Shown in pieces: positions 10,831-17,900 of a DNA stretch of 59,517 bases. The position numbers and the translations under genes are program-made. Where the stretch lies: positions 1 to 59,517 of the forward strand of contig JAFWXX010000017.1 in assembly GCA_017522915.1 (NCBI GenBank), given 5' to 3'. Below the pieces are notes generated by a model. That model had not been told where the DNA came from and made no database searches. It saw only the letters and a program-made list of their open reading frames with translations. Within the stretch, counting starts at the first letter, position 1, and each line of letters starts with the position of its first letter. The DNA comes from Bacteroidaceae bacterium (GTDB lineage: Bacteria; Bacteroidota; Bacteroidia; Bacteroidales; Bacteroidaceae).

Positions 10831-11559
10831 ATGATTATGAAGAATGGTTTTACAGTAATAATAGTGGAGGACGCGCGCCTTGAGCTTAAAGGAACAGAGG
10901 AGATTTTCCGTACGGATATTCCCGAAGCTGAGATTATCGGTGTCGCTGCAAACGAGGAAGAGCTTGACAGGCTTTTGCAGTCGCAAGTCCCCGACCTTCT
11001 GTTGCTCGATTTGGGCTTGGGCGGCTCAACTACGGTAGGTGTCGATATATGTGCCAAGGTGAAGAAGAATTTTCCTTGCATGAAGGTACTTATATTTACC
11101 GGCGAGCTTCTGAATGAGAAGCTTTGGGTGGATGTGCTTGATGCCGGTGCAGACGGTATAGCCTTGAAGACCGGCGAACTGTTGACAAAGCACGAAATAT
11201 ATAATGTGATGGCCGGAAAACGAAATGTATTCAACCAGCCGATACTGGAAAAGATTGTCGGGCGTTTCTGCGAGAGCGTGGCACGTGAGTCGGCACGCAA
11301 GAAGTCATTGATTGAGTATGATATCGACAGGTACGACGAATGTTTCTTGCGTCACCTTGCATTGGGATATACGAAGGAGATGATATCTTCGTTGAAGACA
11401 ATGCCTTTTGGCGTGAAGTCGCTGGAAAAACGTCAGGCCGACCTTGTCTCCAGGCTCTTTGGCGACAGTGAACAGCGTGGAATAAATGTGACACGTCTGG
11501 TGGTGCGTGCAATAGAACTGAGTATAATAGATATAGAGAATCTTGAAGCAGATGAATGA
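10831..11559 (+). CDS. Response regulator with LuxR-like C-terminal helix bundle
   Basis: A 242-residue partner of the tandem kinase. The receiver domain covers about residues 8-130: acidic pair VEDARLE near 12, phosphoacceptor Asp60 in LLLLDLGLGG, Thr in LIFTGE near 90 and Lys in ALKTGE near 112. The C-terminal segment (FLRHLALGYTKEMISSL...SLEKRQADLVSRLFG, about 170-215) resembles a divergent LuxR/FixJ helix-turn-helix. It matches the DUF5932-type regulators found beside DUF5112/5113 kinases; the family name is from memory. It would act as a DNA-binding transcription factor, target unknown. The gene follows the kinase stop by 3 bases and overlaps the membrane protein gene by 8 bases. Confidence 0.87.
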   Translation: MIMKNGFTVIIVEDARLELKGTEEIFRTDIPEAEIIGVAANEEELDRLLQSQVPDLLLLDLGLGGSTTVGVDICAKVKKNFPCMKVLIFTGELLNEKLWVDVLDAGADGIALKTGELLTKHEIYNVMAGKRNVFNQPILEKIVGRFCESVARESARKKSLIEYDIDRYDECFLRHLALGYTKEMISSLKTMPFGVKSLEKRQADLVSRLFGDSEQRGINVTRLVVRAIELSIIDIENLEADE

Positions 11560-12313
11560 CAAACGTGCATATTACTATCCGGCACTGGCCTATGCGGCTA
11601 TGCTTCTCCTGTTGTGGGTGCTGTCGTGGTTCGTAGGGATATTCGAATTGTTGTATTCGCCCGGTTTTGACCTTGAACCGCTTGTAAGTTCAAGAGGTGT
11701 ACGCTGGGCTGTACGCAATTCTCTGCAATCTTTGAATGATGTGCCGTGGGGTACAATAATTGTCGTGACCGGAATCATCGGCTTTTTGCGTGGTTCGGGC
11801 CTTAAGAGGGTGTTGTCGGCCCTGATGCATTCCCGTAGTATTACAAAGAGCCAGAGAAGGGCATCTGTCTATGCGTTGATTGCATTGGTATGCTTCTTGT
11901 TCCTGTTGTTTATGGCTGTAATGTCACCTTGGAATCTGCTGCTTGGGGTAGGGGGTGGATTTGCCGGCTCTCCGCTTATGCAGGGATGGCTTGTGATTCT
12001 TTTTCTATGCATCTTCTTTGTTTCTGTTACATACGGGTTTGTATATGGCAACTTCCGTTCGGCTATGGATGTTATCTGCTCATTGGGAGATACATTTGTA
12101 CTTGCTGTGCCAGGGATTATAGCGGTTGTACCTGCAGCCGGAATCATTGCCTGTCTTGAATATACAGGTATCTTTGCTGCTTTTGATATGTTGCCTGAGG
12201 ATATTGCTGTCTTTGCAGATATTGTGTATGCGATACCGTTCCTCTATATAATATTGCTGCGTCGCATTGAGAAAAAGGATGAAACCGGCATCGAGGATAT
12301 TGAAAATAGCTGA
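11552..12313 (+). CDS. Polytopic membrane protein resembling part of an AbgT transporter
   Basis: A 253-residue inner-membrane protein with about six hydrophobic spans. SRGVRWAVRNSLQSLNDVPW followed by GTIIVVTGIIGFLRGSGL resembles the early AbgT (p-aminobenzoyl-glutamate transporter) segment, where a GxRW element precedes a PLGTVLVAMLGIGVAE-type helix. AbgT proteins are about 500 residues, so half the transporter is missing. VPAAGIIACLEYTGIF is the other similar segment. It is translationally coupled to the response regulator and may belong to the signalling unit, for instance as a sensor or accessory, rather than working as a full carrier. The start at 11552 (MNDKRAYYY) is preferred over the TTG at 11543. 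Confidence 0.65.
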   Translation: MNDKRAYYYPALAYAAMLLLLWVLSWFVGIFELLYSPGFDLEPLVSSRGVRWAVRNSLQSLNDVPWGTIIVVTGIIGFLRGSGLKRVLSALMHSRSITKSQRRASVYALIALVCFLFLLFMAVMSPWNLLLGVGGGFAGSPLMQGWLVILFLCIFFVSVTYGFVYGNFRSAMDVICSLGDTFVLAVPGIIAVVPAAGIIACLEYTGIFAAFDMLPEDIAVFADIVYAIPFLYIILLRRIEKKDETGIEDIENS

Positions 12314-12348
12314 AAACGGCCTTTTTTGAAAAATAATTCTGTTATTGC

Positions 12349-12379
12349 TTGCATGTTCAAAAGAAAACATATACCTTTG
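12349..12379 (+). promoter_or_regulatory. Promoter of the tRNA cluster
   Basis: TTGC at 12349-12352, 19-base spacer, TACCTTTG at 12372-12379. It lies 35 bases before tRNA-Ser. Confidence 0.6.
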
Positions 12380-12413
12380 CATCGCAAAATAAGGGTGGTA
12401 AGCCATAACAAAT

Positions 12414-12500
12414 GGAAGTTTGGGTGAGTGGCTGAAACCAGCAGTTTGCTAAACTGCCGTACGGGTTACCGTACCGGGGGTTCGAATCCCCCAGCTTCCG
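12414..12500 (+). tRNA. tRNA-Ser (GCU)
   Basis: An 87-base cloverleaf with GGAAGTT/AGCTTCC acceptor stem, anticodon loop TTGCTAA giving anticodon GCT, a long class II variable arm (GTACGGGTTACCGTAC) and the T arm CGGGGGTTCGAATCCCCC. The 3' CCA is not encoded. Confidence 0.93.
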
Positions 12501-12513
12501 CTTATTTTTGCAT

Positions 12514-12585
12514 GGCGCTTTCGTCTAGTGGCTAGGACACATGCCTCTCACGCATGGAACACGGGTTCGATTCCCGTAGGCGCTA
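12514..12585 (+). tRNA. tRNA-Glu (CUC), copy 1
   Basis: Acceptor stem GGCGCTT/AGGCGCT, T8-C9-GTC D arm, anticodon stem CATGC/GCATG enclosing CTCTCAC (anticodon CTC), and T arm ACGGGTTCGATTCCCGT. It lies 13 bases after tRNA-Ser. CCA is not encoded. Confidence 0.92.
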
Positions 12586-12689
12586 CAATGTAATGCTGTT
12601 ACGGTGCGATAAGGGAATACTCCTTTGTGAAGCTAAAGCTTCAGTTGTCGCAAACAACGCTCTTTCGCGTTGTTCCCGTAGGCACTACA
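12571..12689. repeat. Hairpin element bounded by tRNA-Glu 3' end repeats, copy A
   Basis: The last 17 bases of tRNA-Glu, TTCCCGTAGGCGCTACA (12571-12587), recur with one change at 12673-12689. Between them lies a hairpin element of the same design as at 98-215: TGAAGCT-aa-AGCTTCA at 12628-12643 and ACAACGC-tctttc-GCGTTGT at 12654-12673. The repeated tRNA end looks like an attachment-site duplication or an illegitimate duplication product. Confidence 0.65.
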
Positions 12690-12710
12690 ACAAAAAAACA
12701 ATGCTTATTC

Positions 12711-12782
12711 GGCGCTTTCGTCTAGTGGCTAGGACACATGCCTCTCACGCATGGAACACGGGTTCGATTCCCGTAGGCGCTA
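12711..12782 (+). tRNA. tRNA-Glu (CUC), copy 2
   Basis: Identical in sequence to copy 1 over the whole tRNA, anticodon CTC. It is followed by the second copy of the hairpin element, then the cluster terminator. Confidence 0.92.
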
Positions 12783-12892
12783 CAACGTAATGCTGTTACG
12801 GTGCGATAAGGGAATACTCCTTTGTGAAGCTAAAGCTTCAGTCGTCGCAAACAACGCTCTTTCGCGTTGTTCCCGTAGGCGCTACAGAGTTG

Positions 12893-12916
12893 GAATCCTT
12901 AGGGATTCTTTTTTTT
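12893..12916 (+). terminator. Terminator of the tRNA cluster
   Basis: GAATCC, loop TTAG, then GGATTC followed by eight T residues, 7 bases after the last tRNA fragment. Confidence 0.75.
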
Positions 12917-13028
12917 ATTGACAACGTTTGCTTTCCGCAACCCACACTGCACTAACTTTGTCAGTGCTGCGTGCGACTGATTGCTGCAAGCATCGTATAT
13001 CAACAACAAGTTGTTGATTCCCGAAGTC

Positions 13029-13078
13029 ATTGCTACAAAAAAACAGATTACCAAGGTAATCTGTTTTTTTGTAGCAAT
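13029..13078. terminator. Long perfect hairpin, terminator of fabG
   Basis: Two 24-base arms with a two-base loop (aa) are perfectly complementary: ATTGCTAC, an A7 run, then CAGATTACC, mirrored on the other side. Read on the minus strand, fabG ends five bases after it, so the hairpin overlaps the region just past the stop codon and ends in a T run. It can serve both strands. Confidence 0.75.
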
Positions 13079-13082
13079 ACTG

Positions 13083-13829
13083 TCAGCAGCTCATTGCTCC
13101 ACAACAGTTTATTACCTGGCCGCTAACGTATGCCGATAGGTCGCTGGCAAGGAAGAGTGCGACGTTCGCTACATCCTCCGGTGTTCCGGCACGGCGGAGC
13201 GGTATGCTCTTTGCCCATTCGGCGCGCATCTCTTCAGGAATGGCCGATGTCATGTCGGTTACAATGAATCCCGGAGCGATGCAGTTGGCCCTTATTCCAC
13301 GCGGGCCCATCTCTTTGGCTATTGACTTTGCAAGTCCTATCAGTCCTGCCTTCGATGCCGAGTAGTTGCATTGTCCGGCATTGCCGTTCTCGCCGACTAC
13401 TGATGACATGTTGATAATGCTTCCGCCACGCTGTTTTGCCATAACAGGGACTACGGCGCGTGTAAAATTGAATGCCGATTTAAGGTTTGTCGTAATGACT
13501 GCATCCCATTGTTCTTCTGTCATGCGCAGTATAAGGCCGTCCTTTGTTATTCCTGCATTGTTTACAAGAATGTCTATGCGTCCGAAATCGGCAACTATCT
13601 CCTTGACAACATTGTCTGTCGTTGCAAAATCGGCAGCATCGGCTGCGTAGCCCTTGCACTTTACTCCTAATGCCTCAATCTCCTTGACAAGTTCCTCGGC
13701 ATTGCTGTTTATCTGTCTGTAAGTGAATGCAACATTTGCTCCTTCTGTCGCGAACTTCACCGCTATTGCGCGGCCTATTCCTCTTGTTGCTCCTGTTACA
13801 AGAGCTGTCTTGCCTTCCAAAAGTTTCAT
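13083..13829 (-). CDS. fabG: 3-oxoacyl-ACP reductase FabG
   Basis: A short-chain dehydrogenase that reduces 3-oxoacyl-ACP with NADPH in the elongation cycle of fatty acid synthesis, cytosolic. The 248-residue length is standard. The cofactor loop TGATRGIGRAIA is at residues 13-24, NNAG near 90, catalytic Ser in NMSSVVG near 142, and the YSASK dyad near 155-159. IAPGFIVTDM near 186 and the C-terminal SGQVIN are typical of FabG. The tail CCGAMSC is Cys-rich compared with the usual VCGGMNT-like end, a minor oddity. It is monocistronic between its own promoter and the long hairpin terminator. Other SDR specificities are possible, but similarity to FabG is strong throughout. Confidence 0.93.
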   Translation of the reverse strand: MKLLEGKTALVTGATRGIGRAIAVKFATEGANVAFTYRQINSNAEELVKEIEALGVKCKGYAADAADFATTDNVVKEIVADFGRIDILVNNAGITKDGLILRMTEEQWDAVITTNLKSAFNFTRAVVPVMAKQRGGSIINMSSVVGENGNAGQCNYSASKAGLIGLAKSIAKEMGPRGIRANCIAPGFIVTDMTSAIPEEMRAEWAKSIPLRRAGTPEDVANVALFLASDLSAYVSGQVINCCGAMSC

Positions 13830-13853
13830 GATATTGTTGTTTATAGGTTATTG

Positions 13854-13861
13854 CGAAGATA
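13854..13861 (-). promoter_or_regulatory. Possible fabG -7 box
   Basis: On the minus strand the sequence reads TATCTTCG, 24 bases before the fabG ATG. No clear TTTG is seen at the expected spacing. Confidence 0.5.
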
Positions 13862-14115
13862 ATTATTTGCTTTTGATTTTTAATTATAAAAGGAGATAAA
13901 GTGAATACGATAAATGTTCTCTGCAGTTTGATTAACAAAAAATAACATTTTTCTAAACTGTTGGTTTTTAATTTGTTCTGCTTGTGTATAGTATTGATAT
14001 ACAAATATATACGGTTTTGGCAAGTCGCTTTTTTTGATTAATTTTATATGTGGAACCGGGGAGTTATAGTTTTTGAGGTTGCTCTCAGGTTTATGTTGAA
14101 CATTAAAATTGAATT

Positions 14116-14424
14116 ATGAACAAGATTTATTCCGACCCTATCTCAAAGGCGTATGCACTTGCAGATGGCGTCAAGAAGCAGAGCGGATTGCTTGCACAAA
14201 AGGGTATTGCAATTGATGTGGATAAACTCTCGGCTGCGTGTGCGACCCTTGAAAGAGCTGGAGAAGTGCAGGATGCTGCAGAAGCAAAACTAAAGGAAGC
14301 GCGTGAGGCTGCTCATGCTGCACTGGAGGAACTTAAGGAGGTTTTTGTAGCTTCAAAAATGCCTCTCAAGCAGAACTTTCCTCCCGAAATGTGGCTTTCA
14401 TTAGGATTGCAGGACAAGAAGTGA
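14116..14424 (+). CDS. Small helical protein, Bacteroidales hypothetical
   Basis: A 102-residue soluble protein with no signal peptide or membrane span. It begins MNKIYSDPISKAYALADGVK. Residues about 45-80 are Ala, Glu and Lys rich with heptad-like spacing, probably a helix or coiled coil. I recall similar short proteins starting MNKIY.DPI.KA in other gut Bacteroidales, but none with a known function. It stands alone, 286 bases from the divergent fabG, and ends just before a bidirectional terminator shared with the anchor-J gene. No Cys or His pattern suggests an enzyme or zinc site. Confidence 0.7.
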   Translation: MNKIYSDPISKAYALADGVKKQSGLLAQKGIAIDVDKLSAACATLERAGEVQDAAEAKLKEAREAAHAALEELKEVFVASKMPLKQNFPPEMWLSLGLQDKK

Positions 14425-14439
14425 ATGCTTAAGAGAAAC

Positions 14440-14475
14440 AAAAAATGCAGTGGAACTGGTTCCACTGCATTTTTT
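14440..14475. terminator. Bidirectional terminator
   Basis: Sixteen-base perfect arms (AAAAAATGCAGTGGAA and its complement) with loop ctgg. It closes the small helical gene on the plus strand and the surface-protein operon on the minus strand. Confidence 0.85.
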
Positions 14476-14493
14476 GTTGATACAATAATGTTA

Positions 14494-17010
14494 TCAGTTT
14501 TTCTTGTACAATGTTGGCATCTGGCCACGTGCGTCGGGGTAGATACCGTAGCTGCCGTATTGTGAGTCGAACTGCATGAACTTGCCGTTGTATGTGTTGG
14601 TAATCTTTGCTGTACCGTCTGCATTGAACTCGATTGTCCATACACCGCCTTCCGAAGGCAGGGTAGTGTCGAGGTTCACACTGTTGTAATTACCCTTCAT
14701 GTACAGGTAACGGCCCAGAGCGTCCTTGATGCTGTAACCGCCGCTGACAGCCTCTATTACGAATGTGTTGTCGGCTGTAGTGTTGATTACGCCGTTTGCC
14801 GGTGAAACGGTTGTGACGGGAAGGTAACCGTAGCTCTTTGTTGCGTCAAGTGCAATCGCCTGGTTTGTGCCGGCAACAATGAGATATTGTGCACCTGATG
14901 TAATTGAAGTCACTGCTGTAAAGCTGGCTGTCTCAGCCGGTGTCTCTGGCTCCTCGTTGTCATCTTCGTTTCCGCTGTCACCGCCAACAATGTAACCGTC
15001 GGCTGTTGTCAATGAAGCATCGTCAACAAGGAACGAAGCACCGTTGCCGGTCTTGTTGTTCATTATGACAAGCGCAAGCTCTGTCTGCTCTGTAAGAGTG
15101 AATTCATAGACTCTTGCACTCCATTCAGTTCCGCCTTCAGAAGCTACCGGAGTCTCGTACTTGTATTCGGCTGCTGTGCCATTGACTATCTTGGCATAAC
15201 CCAAGCGGCAGTGTCCTGCATCAGCTCCATTGTTTTTTACATATGCGCTGAATGTATATGTGCCGGGGGCAAGAACGTAGCTTTGTGACGCAAATCGCTT
15301 GTTGCTTGTTGTGCCGCTTACTGCAACGGAGTAGTTTCCGCTGCGCGCTTCAGTGCTCTGTGCTATTGTTGCATTTGATGTTGAAAGTGTTGCCCAATAT
15401 GCTGGCTTGTTGCCGTTCCAGTCCTCGAAGCTGCCGTTTGCAAGCAGATTTTCACCACTTGGAACTACCGGTGTATCAGGTGTTTCCGGCTCTTCTGGTG
15501 TATCGCCTGAGCCGCTTGCAACTGTAACGTTCTTTACCTCCCATGTACCGGCCTTGGTATCGGTAGATGTGTACTTGAATGCAACTGTTACATTTGCCTT
15601 GCCCATAAGTTCAGCCGGCAATGCAATTTTTCCGCTGTTGCGGAATGTCCAGTCAGCTGTGTTTTCCTGAGGATTGTAGTTTACAGCCTTCCATGTTGCT
15701 GTAGCAACGTCACCGGCATAGTCTGTTGATACAAGTACCTGGTTGAAGTCTGCAACCTTGCCGCTCTGTGTATATCGTATCACATAGTCGAATGAGATAT
15801 ACGCCTCTTTCTCGTTTGTAAAGTCAATAGCAGGTGAAACAAGCCAGCTCTCTGCAGCATAGTTGACCTTGGATGCGCTTTCATAGCCTGTTACCTTTGC
15901 ACAGCTGTAGTCGATTACCCATGGGAAGTTGCCGACAGTCTCCTGAGTGGTGAACGCTCCGAAGTCTGTAGCAAATGTCTCGCTGATGTATGCATCTGCC
16001 GGAGTCTCAGGCTCTTCGGGTGTCACACCGTCTATTGCATACTTTGTAACAGTCTTGAGACCTGGAACACCGAAGTACTTTTCAAGGCTTCCAGTAAGGG
16101 TTACAAGCTTCTTGTAGTTGCCTGGGTTGTCAACAAGGTTCAACGCATTGCGTACAGCACCGCTCGGCAACTGAACAGGCATACAGTTTGCGTTGTCTGT
16201 TTCATCTGCATTGTCGGCAATGAGGATATTTGTCATAGTCTCTGCACTGCCACTGAAACGGCAACCGTCTGTATAGACCTGGCCGTCAACAGTACCTACA
16301 ACATAGCCCTTCACAACAGCTGGCTTAGCAACGCCTGTGAATGCAGCCAATGCCTCCGAAACGGTGTACTCTTCTGCCTCTTCCGGCTCTTCGGGCTCTG
16401 CTGCTGTGCCATGAGCAACCTTGAAGTTCTTCACTTCCCATGTGCTGGCCTTTGTGGTAGCTGTGTAACGGAGTGCAAATACAATGCCGCTCTTTCCGAG
16501 GAAGTCGGCCGGAACAGTTACGTTAGCCTTGTAGAATGTTGCCCAATCGCTACCCTCTACGGCGTTGTATGGAAGGTCTTTCCATGTAGCTGCTGCTGCA
16601 TCTCCCGCATAGTCGGAACTGATGAGCAACTGGTGGTTGGCTGCAACCTTGCCGCTCTCGGAGTAGCGGATTATGTAGTCGAATGCAACGTATGCTTCTG
16701 TCTCGTCAGTGAAGTCGATAGGTGCAGAAATCAACCAGCTTGTAGCTGCGTTGTTTGTACCGGTACCGCTGTCGTATGAGGTTGCTTTCGCTGTGCCGTA
16801 GTCGATAATCCAAGGATAGCTGCCAACGGTCTCTACTGGGGTGAATGTGCCGAAATCGGATTTGAATGATGCATTAATATATACACCTTCCTCGGTTGTG
16901 CCGCTGTTTCCGCCGCCTGTTGGGAAATCGTAAGGCGAATCCGGTGTGTCTGTACATGCTGATAGCGCAAACAGACCCAATGCTGCCAAAAATAAATTCT
17001 TAAGTTTCAT
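14494..17010 (-). CDS. Choice-of-anchor J / DUF6359-like multidomain lipoprotein
   Basis: An 838-residue surface or outer-membrane lipoprotein (signal ending LFALSAC). Domains in order: a jelly-roll anchor-J module at about 45-205; an OB-fold-like DUF6359-type domain at about 215-335 (VSEALAAFTGVAKPAVVKGY); a second anchor-J module at about 340-500, very similar to the first (shared WLxSxxIDFTxExEAYxxFDYxxRY); a carbohydrate-binding-like module at about 515-670 (NLLANGSFEDWNG...FLVDDASL); and a C-terminal beta domain to 838. Acidic EEPEEPETP linkers separate them. No catalytic residues are recognised, so a binding or anchoring role is likely. It is the last gene of the operon with the TonB receptor and the DUF5689 lipoprotein. 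Confidence 0.8.
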   Translation of the reverse strand: MKLKNLFLAALGLFALSACTDTPDSPYDFPTGGGNSGTTEEGVYINASFKSDFGTFTPVETVGSYPWIIDYGTAKATSYDSGTGTNNAATSWLISAPIDFTDETEAYVAFDYIIRYSESGKVAANHQLLISSDYAGDAAAATWKDLPYNAVEGSDWATFYKANVTVPADFLGKSGIVFALRYTATTKASTWEVKNFKVAHGTAAEPEEPEEAEEYTVSEALAAFTGVAKPAVVKGYVVGTVDGQVYTDGCRFSGSAETMTNILIADNADETDNANCMPVQLPSGAVRNALNLVDNPGNYKKLVTLTGSLEKYFGVPGLKTVTKYAIDGVTPEEPETPADAYISETFATDFGAFTTQETVGNFPWVIDYSCAKVTGYESASKVNYAAESWLVSPAIDFTNEKEAYISFDYVIRYTQSGKVADFNQVLVSTDYAGDVATATWKAVNYNPQENTADWTFRNSGKIALPAELMGKANVTVAFKYTSTDTKAGTWEVKNVTVASGSGDTPEEPETPDTPVVPSGENLLANGSFEDWNGNKPAYWATLSTSNATIAQSTEARSGNYSVAVSGTTSNKRFASQSYVLAPGTYTFSAYVKNNGADAGHCRLGYAKIVNGTAAEYKYETPVASEGGTEWSARVYEFTLTEQTELALVIMNNKTGNGASFLVDDASLTTADGYIVGGDSGNEDDNEEPETPAETASFTAVTSITSGAQYLIVAGTNQAIALDATKSYGYLPVTTVSPANGVINTTADNTFVIEAVSGGYSIKDALGRYLYMKGNYNSVNLDTTLPSEGGVWTIEFNADGTAKITNTYNGKFMQFDSQYGSYGIYPDARGQMPTLYKKN

Positions 17011-17033
17011 GGTTTTTATTTGTTAGTTTATTG

Positions 17034-17879
17034 TTATTCCTCTTCTTTAACTTGCTCGATGTCGCTTGTTGAGCTTATCACGAACTGCCAATAGTTGTTG
17101 TAGCGTGTGAGCACGCCGTTTATATTGAGCTTGCCGTCGGGCAGCGGTTCGTTTGCAAAGTCGGCGTATGTGCTCATGCGGAGAACAAGGTTTGTCTTGC
17201 CCATCTTTATATGACGCTCTACAACATTGTTGTAAGCAAGCTCTTCCGGTGCCCATAGCTCAGTGCCGTCAGCCTCTGTTATCTCTACATTCTCCAGGCG
17301 AACGTACTTTGCAAGCTTTGCCATGTTGGCGTCTGTAAAGTAACTGTCGTCGATAACCTCAGGGCGCATGCACTCCTGTGTGAGGCTGGGAGTTGATATG
17401 AGACGGACATGCTCCGGGAACACTGTCTTGTTCATGCGTCCGATGCTTCCGTTGTACAGGCCGCCGACCTGTGCCATCTTGCCGTAGCCTCCTACGTAGA
17501 GACCTTTGCAGGCAATACGTACTTTCTGTCCTTTGGCCATTGTTGCGTACAGGCCGACATCGTTTACGCCTACTACAATAGCTCCGGTAGGGTCGTTTAT
17601 TACAAACTGCTTGTAAACGTTTCCTGTTTCATCGTTTGCTACAACAACTCCCTGAATAATTATATCCTCTGTCACTTCCTTTGCTCCGTTTGCCGAAATT
17701 ATGGAAGCGAACTTGTCCTTAAGTTCTGATATGGTGGTATTGGCATCGCCAATCTCGTTGTTGCCGTATGGCGGGTTGTATGGCAATTCATTGAAATTAG
17801 GCTCGTCATGGTCGTTCATGCATGATGTTGCAAGAAAGAGCGACAAGGCAATCAACGATAGATATTTTAATGTCTTCAT
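17034..17879 (-). CDS. DUF5689 lipoprotein
   Basis: A 281-residue lipoprotein with signal MKTLKYLSLIALSLFLATSC and lipobox ATSC. After a short Asp- and Asn-rich linker comes the DUF5689 region: TISELKDKFAS, then IIIQGVVVANDETGNVYKQF, VINDPTGAIVVGV and a closing GVLTRYNNYWQFVISS. This is an OB-fold-type domain also seen in Bacteroidota secreted nuclease neighbours. No active site is seen. The start at 17879 is chosen over an ATG five codons upstream because it gives a canonical signal peptide. It sits 21 bases after the TonB receptor and 23 bases before the anchor-J gene, so it probably forms an outer-membrane complex with them. Confidence 0.85.
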   Translation of the reverse strand: MKTLKYLSLIALSLFLATSCMNDHDEPNFNELPYNPPYGNNEIGDANTTISELKDKFASIISANGAKEVTEDIIIQGVVVANDETGNVYKQFVINDPTGAIVVGVNDVGLYATMAKGQKVRIACKGLYVGGYGKMAQVGGLYNGSIGRMNKTVFPEHVRLISTPSLTQECMRPEVIDDSYFTDANMAKLAKYVRLENVEITEADGTELWAPEELAYNNVVERHIKMGKTNLVLRMSTYADFANEPLPDGKLNINGVLTRYNNYWQFVISSTSDIEQVKEEE

Positions 17880-17900
17880 AATTTTAATCTCCATTTTATA

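Larger units (their letters stand above)
12514..12886 (+). repeat. 197-bp tandem duplication carrying tRNA-Glu
   Basis: Everything from the start of tRNA-Glu copy 1 to its trailing 3' tRNA fragment repeats with an offset of 197 bases (12514 versus 12711; hairpin 12628 versus 12825). The tRNA bodies are identical and the spacers differ by a few bases. A second 3' tRNA fragment is at 12870-12886. Confidence 0.85.

Noticed and set aside
12554-12790. Open frame across the tRNA-Glu region
   Set aside because: It reads through two tRNA genes and the hairpin element.
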